From: Sulfurospirillum sp. UCH001
Lineage (GTDB): Bacteria > Campylobacterota > Campylobacteria > Campylobacterales > Sulfurospirillaceae
DNA length: 64,000 nt
Assembly: GCF_001548035.1 (NCBI RefSeq)
Contig: NZ_AP014723.1
Span: forward strand, 2,232,001-2,296,000
Direction: 5' to 3'
A program made the position numbers and the translations under genes. Position 1 is the stretch's first letter; each line of letters starts with the position of its first letter. Positions 37,170 through 44,781 of this stretch are shown here, one piece after another. The notes under the pieces were generated by a model, which ran no database searches, was not told where the DNA came from, and was given only the letters and a program-made list of their open reading frames with translations.

Positions 37170-38135
37170 TTAAATCATTAAAATCAATAATGCAACCACA
37201 AGACCTAGTGCTGCGGTATTAATTCCCGTAGAAACTTTTTTCGTAATTTTTGGGAGACTATTTTCTTTGGTTAAACTCTCAGCAACTAAAATGACACCTA
37301 CTTTTTTGCCCTCAATGTTCAATAATGGTTTTGCCAAAATAAAATAGTCACTATTCAACATATATTTATTTGCAATAACCTCATCAACATTGATTCCTTG
37401 AATCTTTTGAAGAAATTCACTATCACTTTTGGATTGAACGCTGATTTCATCTTTACCAACACGTTGATGTTTGTATGTTTGTAATTTTTTCATATCTAAA
37501 AAATCACGATTGAGTAAAATTTGAAAAATTTTTCCGTTAGACTGATAGAGGTCAAAAAGAAAATCAGCGGTACGTTTCACTTCTAAAATACCATTCTGTG
37601 TCGGATACAACGCTCTTAGATATACCTGTCCATCATCATACTCAATCCCACTGTAAGGTTGGTTGGTCGCCAACACTTTACGTAAACTCTCAGTATCATA
37701 AGACTCTGATGAGATAACTGGTTTTGGCGAAGATGACGCAATTTTTACCAAATTTTTATTGTAGAGCTCAATAATCACATTTGATTTGGCGATGACTTTT
37801 AAATTTGCATCCAATGCATTGAGTTTGTCCATCATTGCCGAAGTATTATTTTGCATGTTAAGAGCTGCCATAAATTCTGGATTTGCGAGTAAAAGACCAC
37901 CTATGACCTCTAGATTAAACAAGGAATCATTAATTTTTGTGTCTAACTCTCCAAAGTAACTACTATGGCTGGCTTCGTACAAAATTTTCGTCCCTCTTTG
38001 TGCCATAGAATTTAAATAGTACATTGTTCCAACAATGCCTAAAAGAGCGATGGCAGTAATCGTTGTAAACCAAAGTCCTTTACGTTTTTTCAACTTTTCA
38101 AAAAGTGCCTGTAATTTCAAAATTAAGCTAAACAT
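37170..38135 (-). CDS. Membrane-anchored Cache-domain protein without cytoplasmic output
   Basis: A 321-residue protein with a short cytoplasmic start, a membrane segment (about residues 22-42), a large periplasmic region (about 45-300) resembling a double-Cache sensor (IASSSPKPVISSES, YLRALYPTQNG, KPLLNIEGKKVGVILVAES), and a last membrane segment at the very C terminus (about 304-321). No kinase, GGDEF/EAL, HAMP or chemoreceptor domain follows. It sits 38 bases upstream of the adhesin and inside its operon. A sensory or retention role in adhesin export is inferred; it could instead be a receptor that has lost its output domain. Confidence 0.85.
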   Translation of the reverse strand: MFSLILKLQALFEKLKKRKGLWFTTITAIALLGIVGTMYYLNSMAQRGTKILYEASHSSYFGELDTKINDSLFNLEVIGGLLLANPEFMAALNMQNNTSAMMDKLNALDANLKVIAKSNVIIELYNKNLVKIASSSPKPVISSESYDTESLRKVLATNQPYSGIEYDDGQVYLRALYPTQNGILEVKRTADFLFDLYQSNGKIFQILLNRDFLDMKKLQTYKHQRVGKDEISVQSKSDSEFLQKIQGINVDEVIANKYMLNSDYFILAKPLLNIEGKKVGVILVAESLTKENSLPKITKKVSTGINTAALGLVVALLILMI

Positions 38136-38168
38136 TACTAATGATTCCTCCTCAATGTATCTTTCATC

Positions 38169-39950
38169 TTAACATCTTCCTCCTAAAGTCTCTCTTCCTT
38201 CTCTCAATTGCTCTAATTGCTCTTTTAGTTTCATCATCACTGTATGCCAATTTCCGTGTTCTTCTTGCCTCAAAAGAGTTAAGCTACGATACCAAGGCGC
38301 AGTATCTCCTTCTTGTCCCCAACGCCAATCCGCAGGATGTGGCACTAAAACAAAACCTTTTTTATCAAGAGCGCCACACAAATGTGCCACGGATGTGTCC
38401 GTGGTTATGACCATATCTAAATGGTTGATAAGAGAAGCCGTTTTAGCAAATGTTGTAAGCTCTGCGCTATGGTCGATAATTTTTTCTTCCAACCCTTGCT
38501 GTTTGATTTCATCTGCGTCTTGCCCTACTTGCAGCGAATGCCATACAATACCTTCACAATCAAGCAGATCTTTGAATCTTTCTAACCCCACATAACGTTC
38601 ATGGTGCCCTTTATGCGTATTACTTCCACTCCACACCAAACCAATGTGATAGTGTCTAGGCTTAAAATCATACGAATACTTTTGCGAGCTCATGAGATAC
38701 GGAAACGTACTTGGGATCGTCTCACGTGTTGTGCCCAAATAAAAAGGTGCTGAGAGTAAAGGCAAGTAATAATCGTGCTCAGGAATGGCTTCTTCTTCAC
38801 TATAAATTGCTTGAATTGCGGGTATGGATCGAAAAAGCTCCATCAACTCTGTTCTTGTGCGCACTAAGACTCGAGCACCCAATTTTGCCAATAATGGTGC
38901 ATAACGTATAAACATAATGTTATCGCCATAGCCTTGCTCGTTTTGCAACAGTAGCGTTTTACCAACCAGACTCTGACCTCGCCACATTGGTGTTTTATAA
39001 GGTTGCGTTTTCACAAGCAACTCACTCATTTTTAACCGATGTTCATACCTTTTCCATCCACCACGATAATTTCCTAAAGAGAGTTCTATGAGTGCAACAT
39101 CAAAGTTAGCATTGGTATGATTTGGATTAAGCGCTAATGCTTTTTGATAATAAGGCATTGCTAGAGCATAATTCTTTTTTTCTTTATAAATAGCACCTAT
39201 GTTACTATAAGCATCTGCAAAATCTGACTGCAATACAATTGCTTGTTTAAGTGATGCTAACGCTTTATCTATTTGTCCAAGGCTACGCCATAAATTGCCA
39301 AGATTATTAAAAGCAGCAGCATCTTTTGAATTGATTTTAAGAACATTCTCATACGCTCTAAGTGCGTTATCACTCTCTCCTAACTCTTTATACGCGACGC
39401 CTATGTTATTGTACGCTTGCGTTTTTGAAGGGTCAATCGCTATGGCCTTTTGATAGGCAATAAGCGCATGAGGATAATTTTTGATAGACGTATAAAGATT
39501 TCCTACAATAAGATGCGCTTCATATTCATTCGGAAAATCCCGTACCATAGAAGATGCAATCTGAAGAGCATCGGAAAACTGATGAAGATGACGCAACAAA
39601 TCAATCAATGCCAAATAATCGCTCAATTGATGCCCTAAAGCAATAGCTTTTTGAAGCATATCTGCGGCTTTTTGATGGGCATTATGGAGACGATACAACG
39701 AAGCGAGATTACTGTAAAACGGCACATAAGCATCATCATGGCTCAAGCCCACTTTGAGAATAGCAAAAGCATCTTCGTATAATTTTGCACGTTTATACGC
39801 AACGGCAAGATTATTCAAAACCCGAATATGGCTCTTTTTTTCCAAAGGGTATGTTAATGCTTTTTTATAGCATAGAATAGCAGAGGGATACTCCAAATCT
39901 TTTAGAAAAATATCTCCCGTTTCTATTATAGGTAAAGCCATAGATGTCAC
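38169..39950 (-). CDS. TPR-repeat glycosyltransferase, candidate adhesin-modifying enzyme
   Basis: A 593-residue cytoplasmic protein. About eight to nine tetratricopeptide repeats occupy residues 1-300 (AYNNIGVAYKELGESDNALR and AFNNLGNLWRSLGQIDKAL are typical). The C-terminal 290 residues match the GT9/GT41-like domain often fused to TPRs, with LLLQNEQGYGDNIMFIRY, GLVWSGSNTHKG and TTDTSVAHLCGALD. The likely start is GTG at 39950 behind AAAGAG. TPR-glycosyltransferases modify Ser/Thr of proteins or act in glycan synthesis. Its place in the adhesin operon suggests it glycosylates the Ser/Thr-rich adhesin before export; this is inference. Confidence 0.88.
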   Translation of the reverse strand: MTSMALPIIETGDIFLKDLEYPSAILCYKKALTYPLEKKSHIRVLNNLAVAYKRAKLYEDAFAILKVGLSHDDAYVPFYSNLASLYRLHNAHQKAADMLQKAIALGHQLSDYLALIDLLRHLHQFSDALQIASSMVRDFPNEYEAHLIVGNLYTSIKNYPHALIAYQKAIAIDPSKTQAYNNIGVAYKELGESDNALRAYENVLKINSKDAAAFNNLGNLWRSLGQIDKALASLKQAIVLQSDFADAYSNIGAIYKEKKNYALAMPYYQKALALNPNHTNANFDVALIELSLGNYRGGWKRYEHRLKMSELLVKTQPYKTPMWRGQSLVGKTLLLQNEQGYGDNIMFIRYAPLLAKLGARVLVRTRTELMELFRSIPAIQAIYSEEEAIPEHDYYLPLLSAPFYLGTTRETIPSTFPYLMSSQKYSYDFKPRHYHIGLVWSGSNTHKGHHERYVGLERFKDLLDCEGIVWHSLQVGQDADEIKQQGLEEKIIDHSAELTTFAKTASLINHLDMVITTDTSVAHLCGALDKKGFVLVPHPADWRWGQEGDTAPWYRSLTLLRQEEHGNWHTVMMKLKEQLEQLREGRETLGGRC

Positions 39951-39953
39951 GTT

Positions 39954-40196
39954 TTACTCTTTAACCGTTGGATGCATCATAAACGAAGGATTCTCTTCTG
40001 TTTGAGGAGCACTTTTTTCTTTTATTTTTGTGCTCTCTTTGGATTTACTTCTTTGTTTGAGATGCTCATCATAAGCATTTTTGCCCTGAAAAAGGACTTT
40101 CTCTTTAATGTCCATTTTTTTCACGGTTGTATTGGAATCGTTCGCGCAACATAAAGAGGTCAATGCTAAAAGAGAAAACCATGCTTTTACGTTCAT
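39954..40196 (-). CDS. Small exported charged protein of the adhesin operon
   Basis: An 80-residue protein when started at the ATG at 40196, chosen because AAAGG lies seven to eight bases upstream; an earlier in-frame start at 40235 would overlap the TolC-type gene. An N-terminal signal sequence (about residues 1-19, with CCAND near the likely cleavage site) is followed by a highly charged Lys/Glu-rich chain. Cysteines near the cleavage site do not form a good lipobox. No family is recognised. A periplasmic accessory role in the secretion system is possible. Confidence 0.65.
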   Translation of the reverse strand: MNVKAWFSLLALTSLCCANDSNTTVKKMDIKEKVLFQGKNAYDEHLKQRSKSKESTKIKEKSAPQTEENPSFMMHPTVKE

Positions 40197-40215
40197 GCTC
40201 AAACCTTTCATCCTA

Positions 40216-41592
40216 TTAGAAACCAAAATGCTCAATTAATTTTCCTTGCTTAGCTAACAACGAAAAATAATCAACCACACGCGATTTCTCACTGCGCAAT
40301 TTTTCAAGCTCCGCATTATTGACTTGTCTTTGCGCTTGCAATAATGTCACCAAATCTTGACTGGAAAGTCTAAATTTTTCCCAATATGCATCAGCCATTT
40401 TATTACTTGCGTCAATTTCTGTTGTTAATGTATCGATTGTTTTTGTATTGGTCTGAACGGAATTAAAGAGTTTTTGGGAATTCCACTTGGTATCTTGCTT
40501 GGTATATTCAAGGTTATACACTAAAGCAGACGCTTCACTCATAATACGAGCTGCTCTTGCTTCTGTTTTACCACCATCATAAAGGTTAAGGCTAAACGTC
40601 ACTTCAGCGATAAAATCATTATTCATCCCCTCAGATGGACTGGCACTTTTGAGCATATCATCACGAAAACGTCTTGAATTTGTCATCGAAAAATCAATCT
40701 TCAAACCTTGGCTTGCGCTGTTGATGAGTAGGTCTTTTTGTTTGCTTTGTATTTGCGTTTCTAAAATATTGACATCGGTATTGAATTTTTTAATCTGATC
40801 ATAGACTTCATCAAATGGTTTGAGATTGGTTTGAAAGTCTGTTTCAAATGGCGTTAAATCTTCCAGTTTTGCGTTGGTTAAAAATTCATAATAATCTTTT
40901 GCATTATTGTACGAAGACTCGGTATTGATAAGTGCTGTTTTTGCATTGGAAACACTTGCTAAAATAGAATTTTCATCGCCAACCGTAGCAGCTCCAAGCT
41001 CTCGTTTGATTTTGACAATATCAAGAATTTTGAGTAATTTATCGTAATTATTGCGATTGACCTCTATGGCCATTTTCCCATACACAACGCTAAAATAGGC
41101 ATCAATTACTTTGATGATTTCCTCTTCAAGTGTTCCTTTTAAACGCTCTTCTTGCTCTTTTTTCGTAATGTAGGTTTTTGCGACCGTTTCACTGTGTTCT
41201 CCTGATGAGAAAAGGTTATAGGAGGTTACAATGTCGCCTCGTGTTTGGTTGTAGTACTGATCGTCAAAACCTGATGATTTTTTATGGGTATTGCCTGAGA
41301 CGATATCAACTTTTGGTAAAAAATCGCTATACGCTTCTTTGGTTCCATGCTCTGCTTGAAAAATACGTTCTTTTGCCTGCATGACCCTGTAATTCACCTT
41401 CATCGCCGTAATGACTGCTTGCTTGAGTGTCACACGATTGCTGATTGCTTCACCATCTTTTTGAGCAAGAAAGGTATTCAGTTTTGCGATACTATCGTGT
41501 TCATTTTCACTGGTATCCGCATTTACAATCGTACACGAAGCTATCATCCATACAAAAAAGATAAAAATATTGTGAGAAACACGTAAGAACAC
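40216..41592 (-). CDS. TolC-family outer membrane channel of the adhesin exporter
   Basis: A 458-residue outer membrane efflux protein with an N-terminal signal peptide (about residues 1-25) and the two-fold TolC/OEP arrangement of long helical hairpins and beta strands. VTLKQAVITAMKVNYRVMQA near residue 54 and the C-terminal LVTLLQAQRQVNNAELEKL are typical. The start is GTG at 41592 with AAGGA six bases upstream. It completes the type I machine with the ABC exporter and HlyD protein at the other end of the same operon. Confidence 0.92.
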   Translation of the reverse strand: MFLRVSHNIFIFFVWMIASCTIVNADTSENEHDSIAKLNTFLAQKDGEAISNRVTLKQAVITAMKVNYRVMQAKERIFQAEHGTKEAYSDFLPKVDIVSGNTHKKSSGFDDQYYNQTRGDIVTSYNLFSSGEHSETVAKTYITKKEQEERLKGTLEEEIIKVIDAYFSVVYGKMAIEVNRNNYDKLLKILDIVKIKRELGAATVGDENSILASVSNAKTALINTESSYNNAKDYYEFLTNAKLEDLTPFETDFQTNLKPFDEVYDQIKKFNTDVNILETQIQSKQKDLLINSASQGLKIDFSMTNSRRFRDDMLKSASPSEGMNNDFIAEVTFSLNLYDGGKTEARAARIMSEASALVYNLEYTKQDTKWNSQKLFNSVQTNTKTIDTLTTEIDASNKMADAYWEKFRLSSQDLVTLLQAQRQVNNAELEKLRSEKSRVVDYFSLLAKQGKLIEHFGF

Positions 41593-41601
41593 TCTTATTC
41601 C

Positions 41602-42231
41602 TTATTTGACATCAATTTTAAGATAGCCGTATTCAAATTGTTTGTTTTCGTTTGGCTTATAATTGATAGAAATTTTATTTTTTAATTGAGGTATATTTTC
41701 TAGGCTATTTTTCAAACTTAACACTCTACCCAATGAAACTTGTCTTGCTTGCGTTGAACTAATCAGCTTTTGCGAATCGCCCACATTGATAGCAAAAGTC
41801 GCATTTGGATGTGTTTTAAGCACTCGCTCCATCGCTTTACTGACATGTGCAATATCTGATTTATTGACAAAATATTCGTTATTTTTGAAGACAATTAAAA
41901 AATCAGACTCTTTAAAATCTACTTTCGTGGACTGATCGGCTGCTTTAGTGAGTGTATTTTCTCCCACATCACTCGCACTTGTTGCATTGCTCTCTTGTGG
42001 TTTTTGAAACGAAACAAATGTTACTTTTGGCGCTGTTTCTTCTTTAACTTCCACAGAAGGCTCTTGTGTCACAACAGGAGCAGGAAGATTTTTAGAGTTA
42101 AACTGCATGTAATAACCAACATTCACAAACATGATGAGTACGAACAATAATAAAACTAAAATAACAGAAGAGAAAAGATCTACATAAGAGATAAAGGGAT
42201 TCATCTCTTCGGGATTAGAACCTGCCGCCAT
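41602..42231 (-). CDS. MotB/ZorB/SiiA-like periplasmic stator protein
   Basis: A 209-residue protein with one N-terminal membrane segment (about residues 17-40). NPFISYVDLFSSVILVLLL places an aspartate (Asp18) where MotB Asp32 and the ExbD/TolR aspartate carry protons. A proline- and glutamate-rich linker (about 48-110) leads to a C-terminal domain (about 120-209) that resembles a degenerate OmpA-like peptidoglycan-binding fold (TQARQVSLGRVLSLKN). It follows the MotA-like gene by ten bases. Salmonella SPI-4 encodes a comparable pair (SiiA/SiiB) beside its giant adhesin. An ion-driven stator role is inferred. Confidence 0.85.
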   Translation of the reverse strand: MAAGSNPEEMNPFISYVDLFSSVILVLLLFVLIMFVNVGYYMQFNSKNLPAPVVTQEPSVEVKEETAPKVTFVSFQKPQESNATSASDVGENTLTKAADQSTKVDFKESDFLIVFKNNEYFVNKSDIAHVSKAMERVLKTHPNATFAINVGDSQKLISSTQARQVSLGRVLSLKNSLENIPQLKNKISINYKPNENKQFEYGYLKIDVK

Positions 42232-42241
42232 CCACTAACCC

Positions 42242-44452
42242 TTATTGTTCATTTGAATTTTTATGAAAAAAGGAACTGAAAAAGCCCTTGATCTCACTAG
42301 CAACGCCACCGCTCTGTAATGCATGCGCTTTGTCCAATCGTGCAATAATCTCCTCAATGGTTTTGAGTGATGCATTCATCTCTAAAAGTTTTTGATTGGT
42401 TTGCGCCATTTCTTGACTTAACTGACTGACAATGTATGCTTGTTTTTCCTGCTCAGTTTGATTATAAAGTGTTTCAAATGCCTTATTTTGCTCCAGCCCT
42501 TCGCGATGTGTTTGCTCTAATACATCAAGCTTCATTCCTAATGTTTCAAGGCGTTTATTCTCATCTTCAAATGCTTTTTGATACGTTTCATACGCCATTT
42601 CAGAGTGTTGGAGTAACGCATGCGTGGTTTGTGTCTCAAGATTGAATGATGCATGAAGCTTTTCAAAATTGTTATAGAGCGCTTGCTTGCCCTCAGTGTA
42701 CTCGTCATAAAAACGCTCGTGCGTTACAAAAAAGGATTTTAATGCATCATACTGTTGATGCAAGGTTTGCTCCATCGTCATTGCAACATTCAACGCCTCA
42801 GCTGATGCGCTGTTGGCTTCTGCTTTCAACGCTGTTTGCACACCCATTAAGGCCTCTAGAGTCTCTTGCGATACATTCAACACAGAAGCAATGCGTTCAG
42901 TCATACTAAACATACTTTTATGGTTTTCTTGCATATCTGTATGGTTAAAAATAACACGCTCATTCAATGTTTGCAAAGCATAAAGTTCTTGTGACAATTG
43001 CTCTTTAAGCAGATTCATTTGTGTATCAAAATGAGCATACGCTTTACGTGTTTCACCAAACTGCTCTTCATTCAGCGCCATACTCTTTAAGAGCACTTGA
43101 TGACTGGCTTCACACTGCACAAAAATCTGCATAAGGCTTGACGCCATATCTATAAAGCGATTAAGCATAGTGTCAAACTTTTGAGTGTGTTGTTCAAGTT
43201 GAAGTACATTTGCCTCAGCATGCGCATTGATGTTTTGAGTAAGCGTATGCAATGTATCGATGAGCTGTTGATGTGAAGCGTTGTGTTGGGCTTGGTCTTG
43301 TTGTTGCAAGGCAATCATGGTTTCATTTTGTTGTTGTTCTACTTCAAGCTTATGATTGACGTTTACGACACCATTATTGACGGCTAAAAGAGTATTGGCG
43401 GTTTGGTGAAGAAGCTGATTTTGTGTCTCAAAAAGTGCATAAAGTCCTGTTTTATCCGCTTCTTGTTTTTTCTCTTTTTGGCTATCTGCATCTTTGGTGT
43501 ATGCAACAAACTGATCAAATTTTTGCACCTGATTTGCCTGTGTGAGGGCAATCGTTTGAAACGTATTGGAGTGAGCTTCCATAACCGTTTTCATGGAAGC
43601 GAGTGTTTCAGACATGGCATGGAAATTTTCATTGGATTTTGTTAATTTGGCAATTTCATGTGTGAAGTGATTCATCTGCTCCAAAAAGATATCAATAAAG
43701 CTTTTGCGCTGTTCTGGAAGTTCGGAAACGCTTCCTGTTGTTGTTCTACCAAGTGCTTCTGGCGCGATATCAATAATTCTGTCTTTAAGCCAATCCTCAA
43801 CACCACTGATCAGTGTGTCTTGTGAACGAAAAAGAATATAACCATTCATTCCTAAAATAACCGCGCACACAACACCAAATAAAGAGGCGCCAAAACCTAT
43901 CGCCATACCTGAAAGTGGACCAGAAAAATCTTGCATGATTTGTTTGATATCAACATCACCATTGAGCCCCAAGATAATTTGCCCCATGCTATCAATAGCT
44001 TCGACCAAGCCAACAAACGTACCAAGAAGACCCACAAGCATGGCGGTATTGACGAAAAAGCTGGTATAGGATTTTTGTTTACTGAATTTACTGTTGAGCC
44101 ATTCGATGATATTACGGGATTCTTCTTGTGTGAAGAGCATCTTTTGCTGACTCTTGCGTGTCTTAAGCATATGCGCGATGTTTGCAGGAAGAATAGAGTC
44201 AATGCCTTTAAGGTAAAACTCATATCCTGTCTTTTTGTACGCCAATGCACCAAATGTTCCACCCAACATCATAATGCCAAATCCACTTGCAGTCTGGTAC
44301 AAAGCACCTACTGCTAAAAGTCCTAAAATAGCACTACTGAAGATGACTGTCGCCATAAAAAAGACACTCAATAAATCAATATTGACCCATACAACGTAAA
44401 TAATAAAAAGCCAAATAATAAAATATGCTTTTAAAATTTTAATGCGCTTCAT
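42242..44452 (-). CDS. MotA/TolQ/ExbB-like channel protein with very long cytoplasmic coiled coil
   Basis: A 736-residue protein. The first 240 residues hold about four membrane segments. The segments near 135-155 and 185-215, with SFFVNTAMLVGLLGTFVGLV and GPLSGMAIGFGASLFGVV, match the MotA/TolQ/ExbB proton-channel core. Residues 250-710 are Gln/Glu/His-rich and strongly coiled-coil, ending in a short basic tail. This tail is far longer than in flagellar MotA and recalls ZorA of Zorya systems, but no zorC/D-like genes are nearby. It is the first gene of the adhesin operon. With the MotB-like protein it probably forms an ion-driven stator acting on adhesin secretion or retention. Confidence 0.87.
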   Translation of the reverse strand: MKRIKILKAYFIIWLFIIYVVWVNIDLLSVFFMATVIFSSAILGLLAVGALYQTASGFGIMMLGGTFGALAYKKTGYEFYLKGIDSILPANIAHMLKTRKSQQKMLFTQEESRNIIEWLNSKFSKQKSYTSFFVNTAMLVGLLGTFVGLVEAIDSMGQIILGLNGDVDIKQIMQDFSGPLSGMAIGFGASLFGVVCAVILGMNGYILFRSQDTLISGVEDWLKDRIIDIAPEALGRTTTGSVSELPEQRKSFIDIFLEQMNHFTHEIAKLTKSNENFHAMSETLASMKTVMEAHSNTFQTIALTQANQVQKFDQFVAYTKDADSQKEKKQEADKTGLYALFETQNQLLHQTANTLLAVNNGVVNVNHKLEVEQQQNETMIALQQQDQAQHNASHQQLIDTLHTLTQNINAHAEANVLQLEQHTQKFDTMLNRFIDMASSLMQIFVQCEASHQVLLKSMALNEEQFGETRKAYAHFDTQMNLLKEQLSQELYALQTLNERVIFNHTDMQENHKSMFSMTERIASVLNVSQETLEALMGVQTALKAEANSASAEALNVAMTMEQTLHQQYDALKSFFVTHERFYDEYTEGKQALYNNFEKLHASFNLETQTTHALLQHSEMAYETYQKAFEDENKRLETLGMKLDVLEQTHREGLEQNKAFETLYNQTEQEKQAYIVSQLSQEMAQTNQKLLEMNASLKTIEEIIARLDKAHALQSGGVASEIKGFFSSFFHKNSNEQ

Positions 44453-44486
44453 AAGCCTTTTTATCCCTTTTTGATGTATCTAAAAA

Positions 44487-44492
44487 TGTATA
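44487..44492 (-). promoter_or_regulatory. Possible -10 box of the adhesin operon
   Basis: TATACA read on the minus strand, about 35 bases before the ATG at 44452, which has AAAAGG as ribosome binding site. It is the best candidate for transcription of the 25-kb operon, but weak. Confidence 0.35.
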
Positions 44493-44730
44493 ATTTTCTA
44501 TGCATGATGCTTAGAACCTAATAATTCTATCAATAATCTATTTTAACCATTCTTAATCCATTTTAAATAAATTACATTATTGTTTTTCAATCAAGATTTT
44601 AGAGCGGAAAAATACTCTTTTATCATCTTTTTTTGTAAGTAAAACTATAAGTAAAAATAATATATTGACTGCATTGAACGTGTTTTAAAAAGTAATCTTT
44701 TCCTATAAAGATTTTACAATCACTCAATGC

Positions 44731-44736
44731 TATAAT
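44731..44736 (+). promoter_or_regulatory. Predicted -10 box of the first aspartase gene
   Basis: TATAAT on the plus strand, 46 bases before the GTG at 44782, with AAGGAG as ribosome binding site. Confidence 0.55.
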
Positions 44737-44781
44737 GTACACGCACTGTGAAATTTAGACTTAAACTCAAGGAGCTAAAAC

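Larger units (their letters stand above)
44453..44781. other. Divergent AT-rich control region between adhesin operon and aspA
   Basis: A 329-base gap with no credible gene. It holds a weak minus-strand -10 box near 44487, a plus-strand TATAAT at 44731 and the imperfect direct repeats TCTATTTTAA and TCCATTTTAA near 44536-44573, possibly operator half-sites. The base composition is extremely AT-rich. Confidence 0.6.

Noticed and set aside
41602-44452. Zorya anti-phage defence (ZorAB)
   Set aside because: The MotA-like protein has a ZorA-like tail, but no ZorC/ZorD/ZorE-like helicase or nuclease gene is near, and all neighbours belong to type I secretion.
41602-44452. Flagellar stator genes motA/motB
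   Set aside because: The MotA-like protein is about three times the usual length, the periplasmic domain of the partner is degenerate, and no flagellar genes are adjacent.
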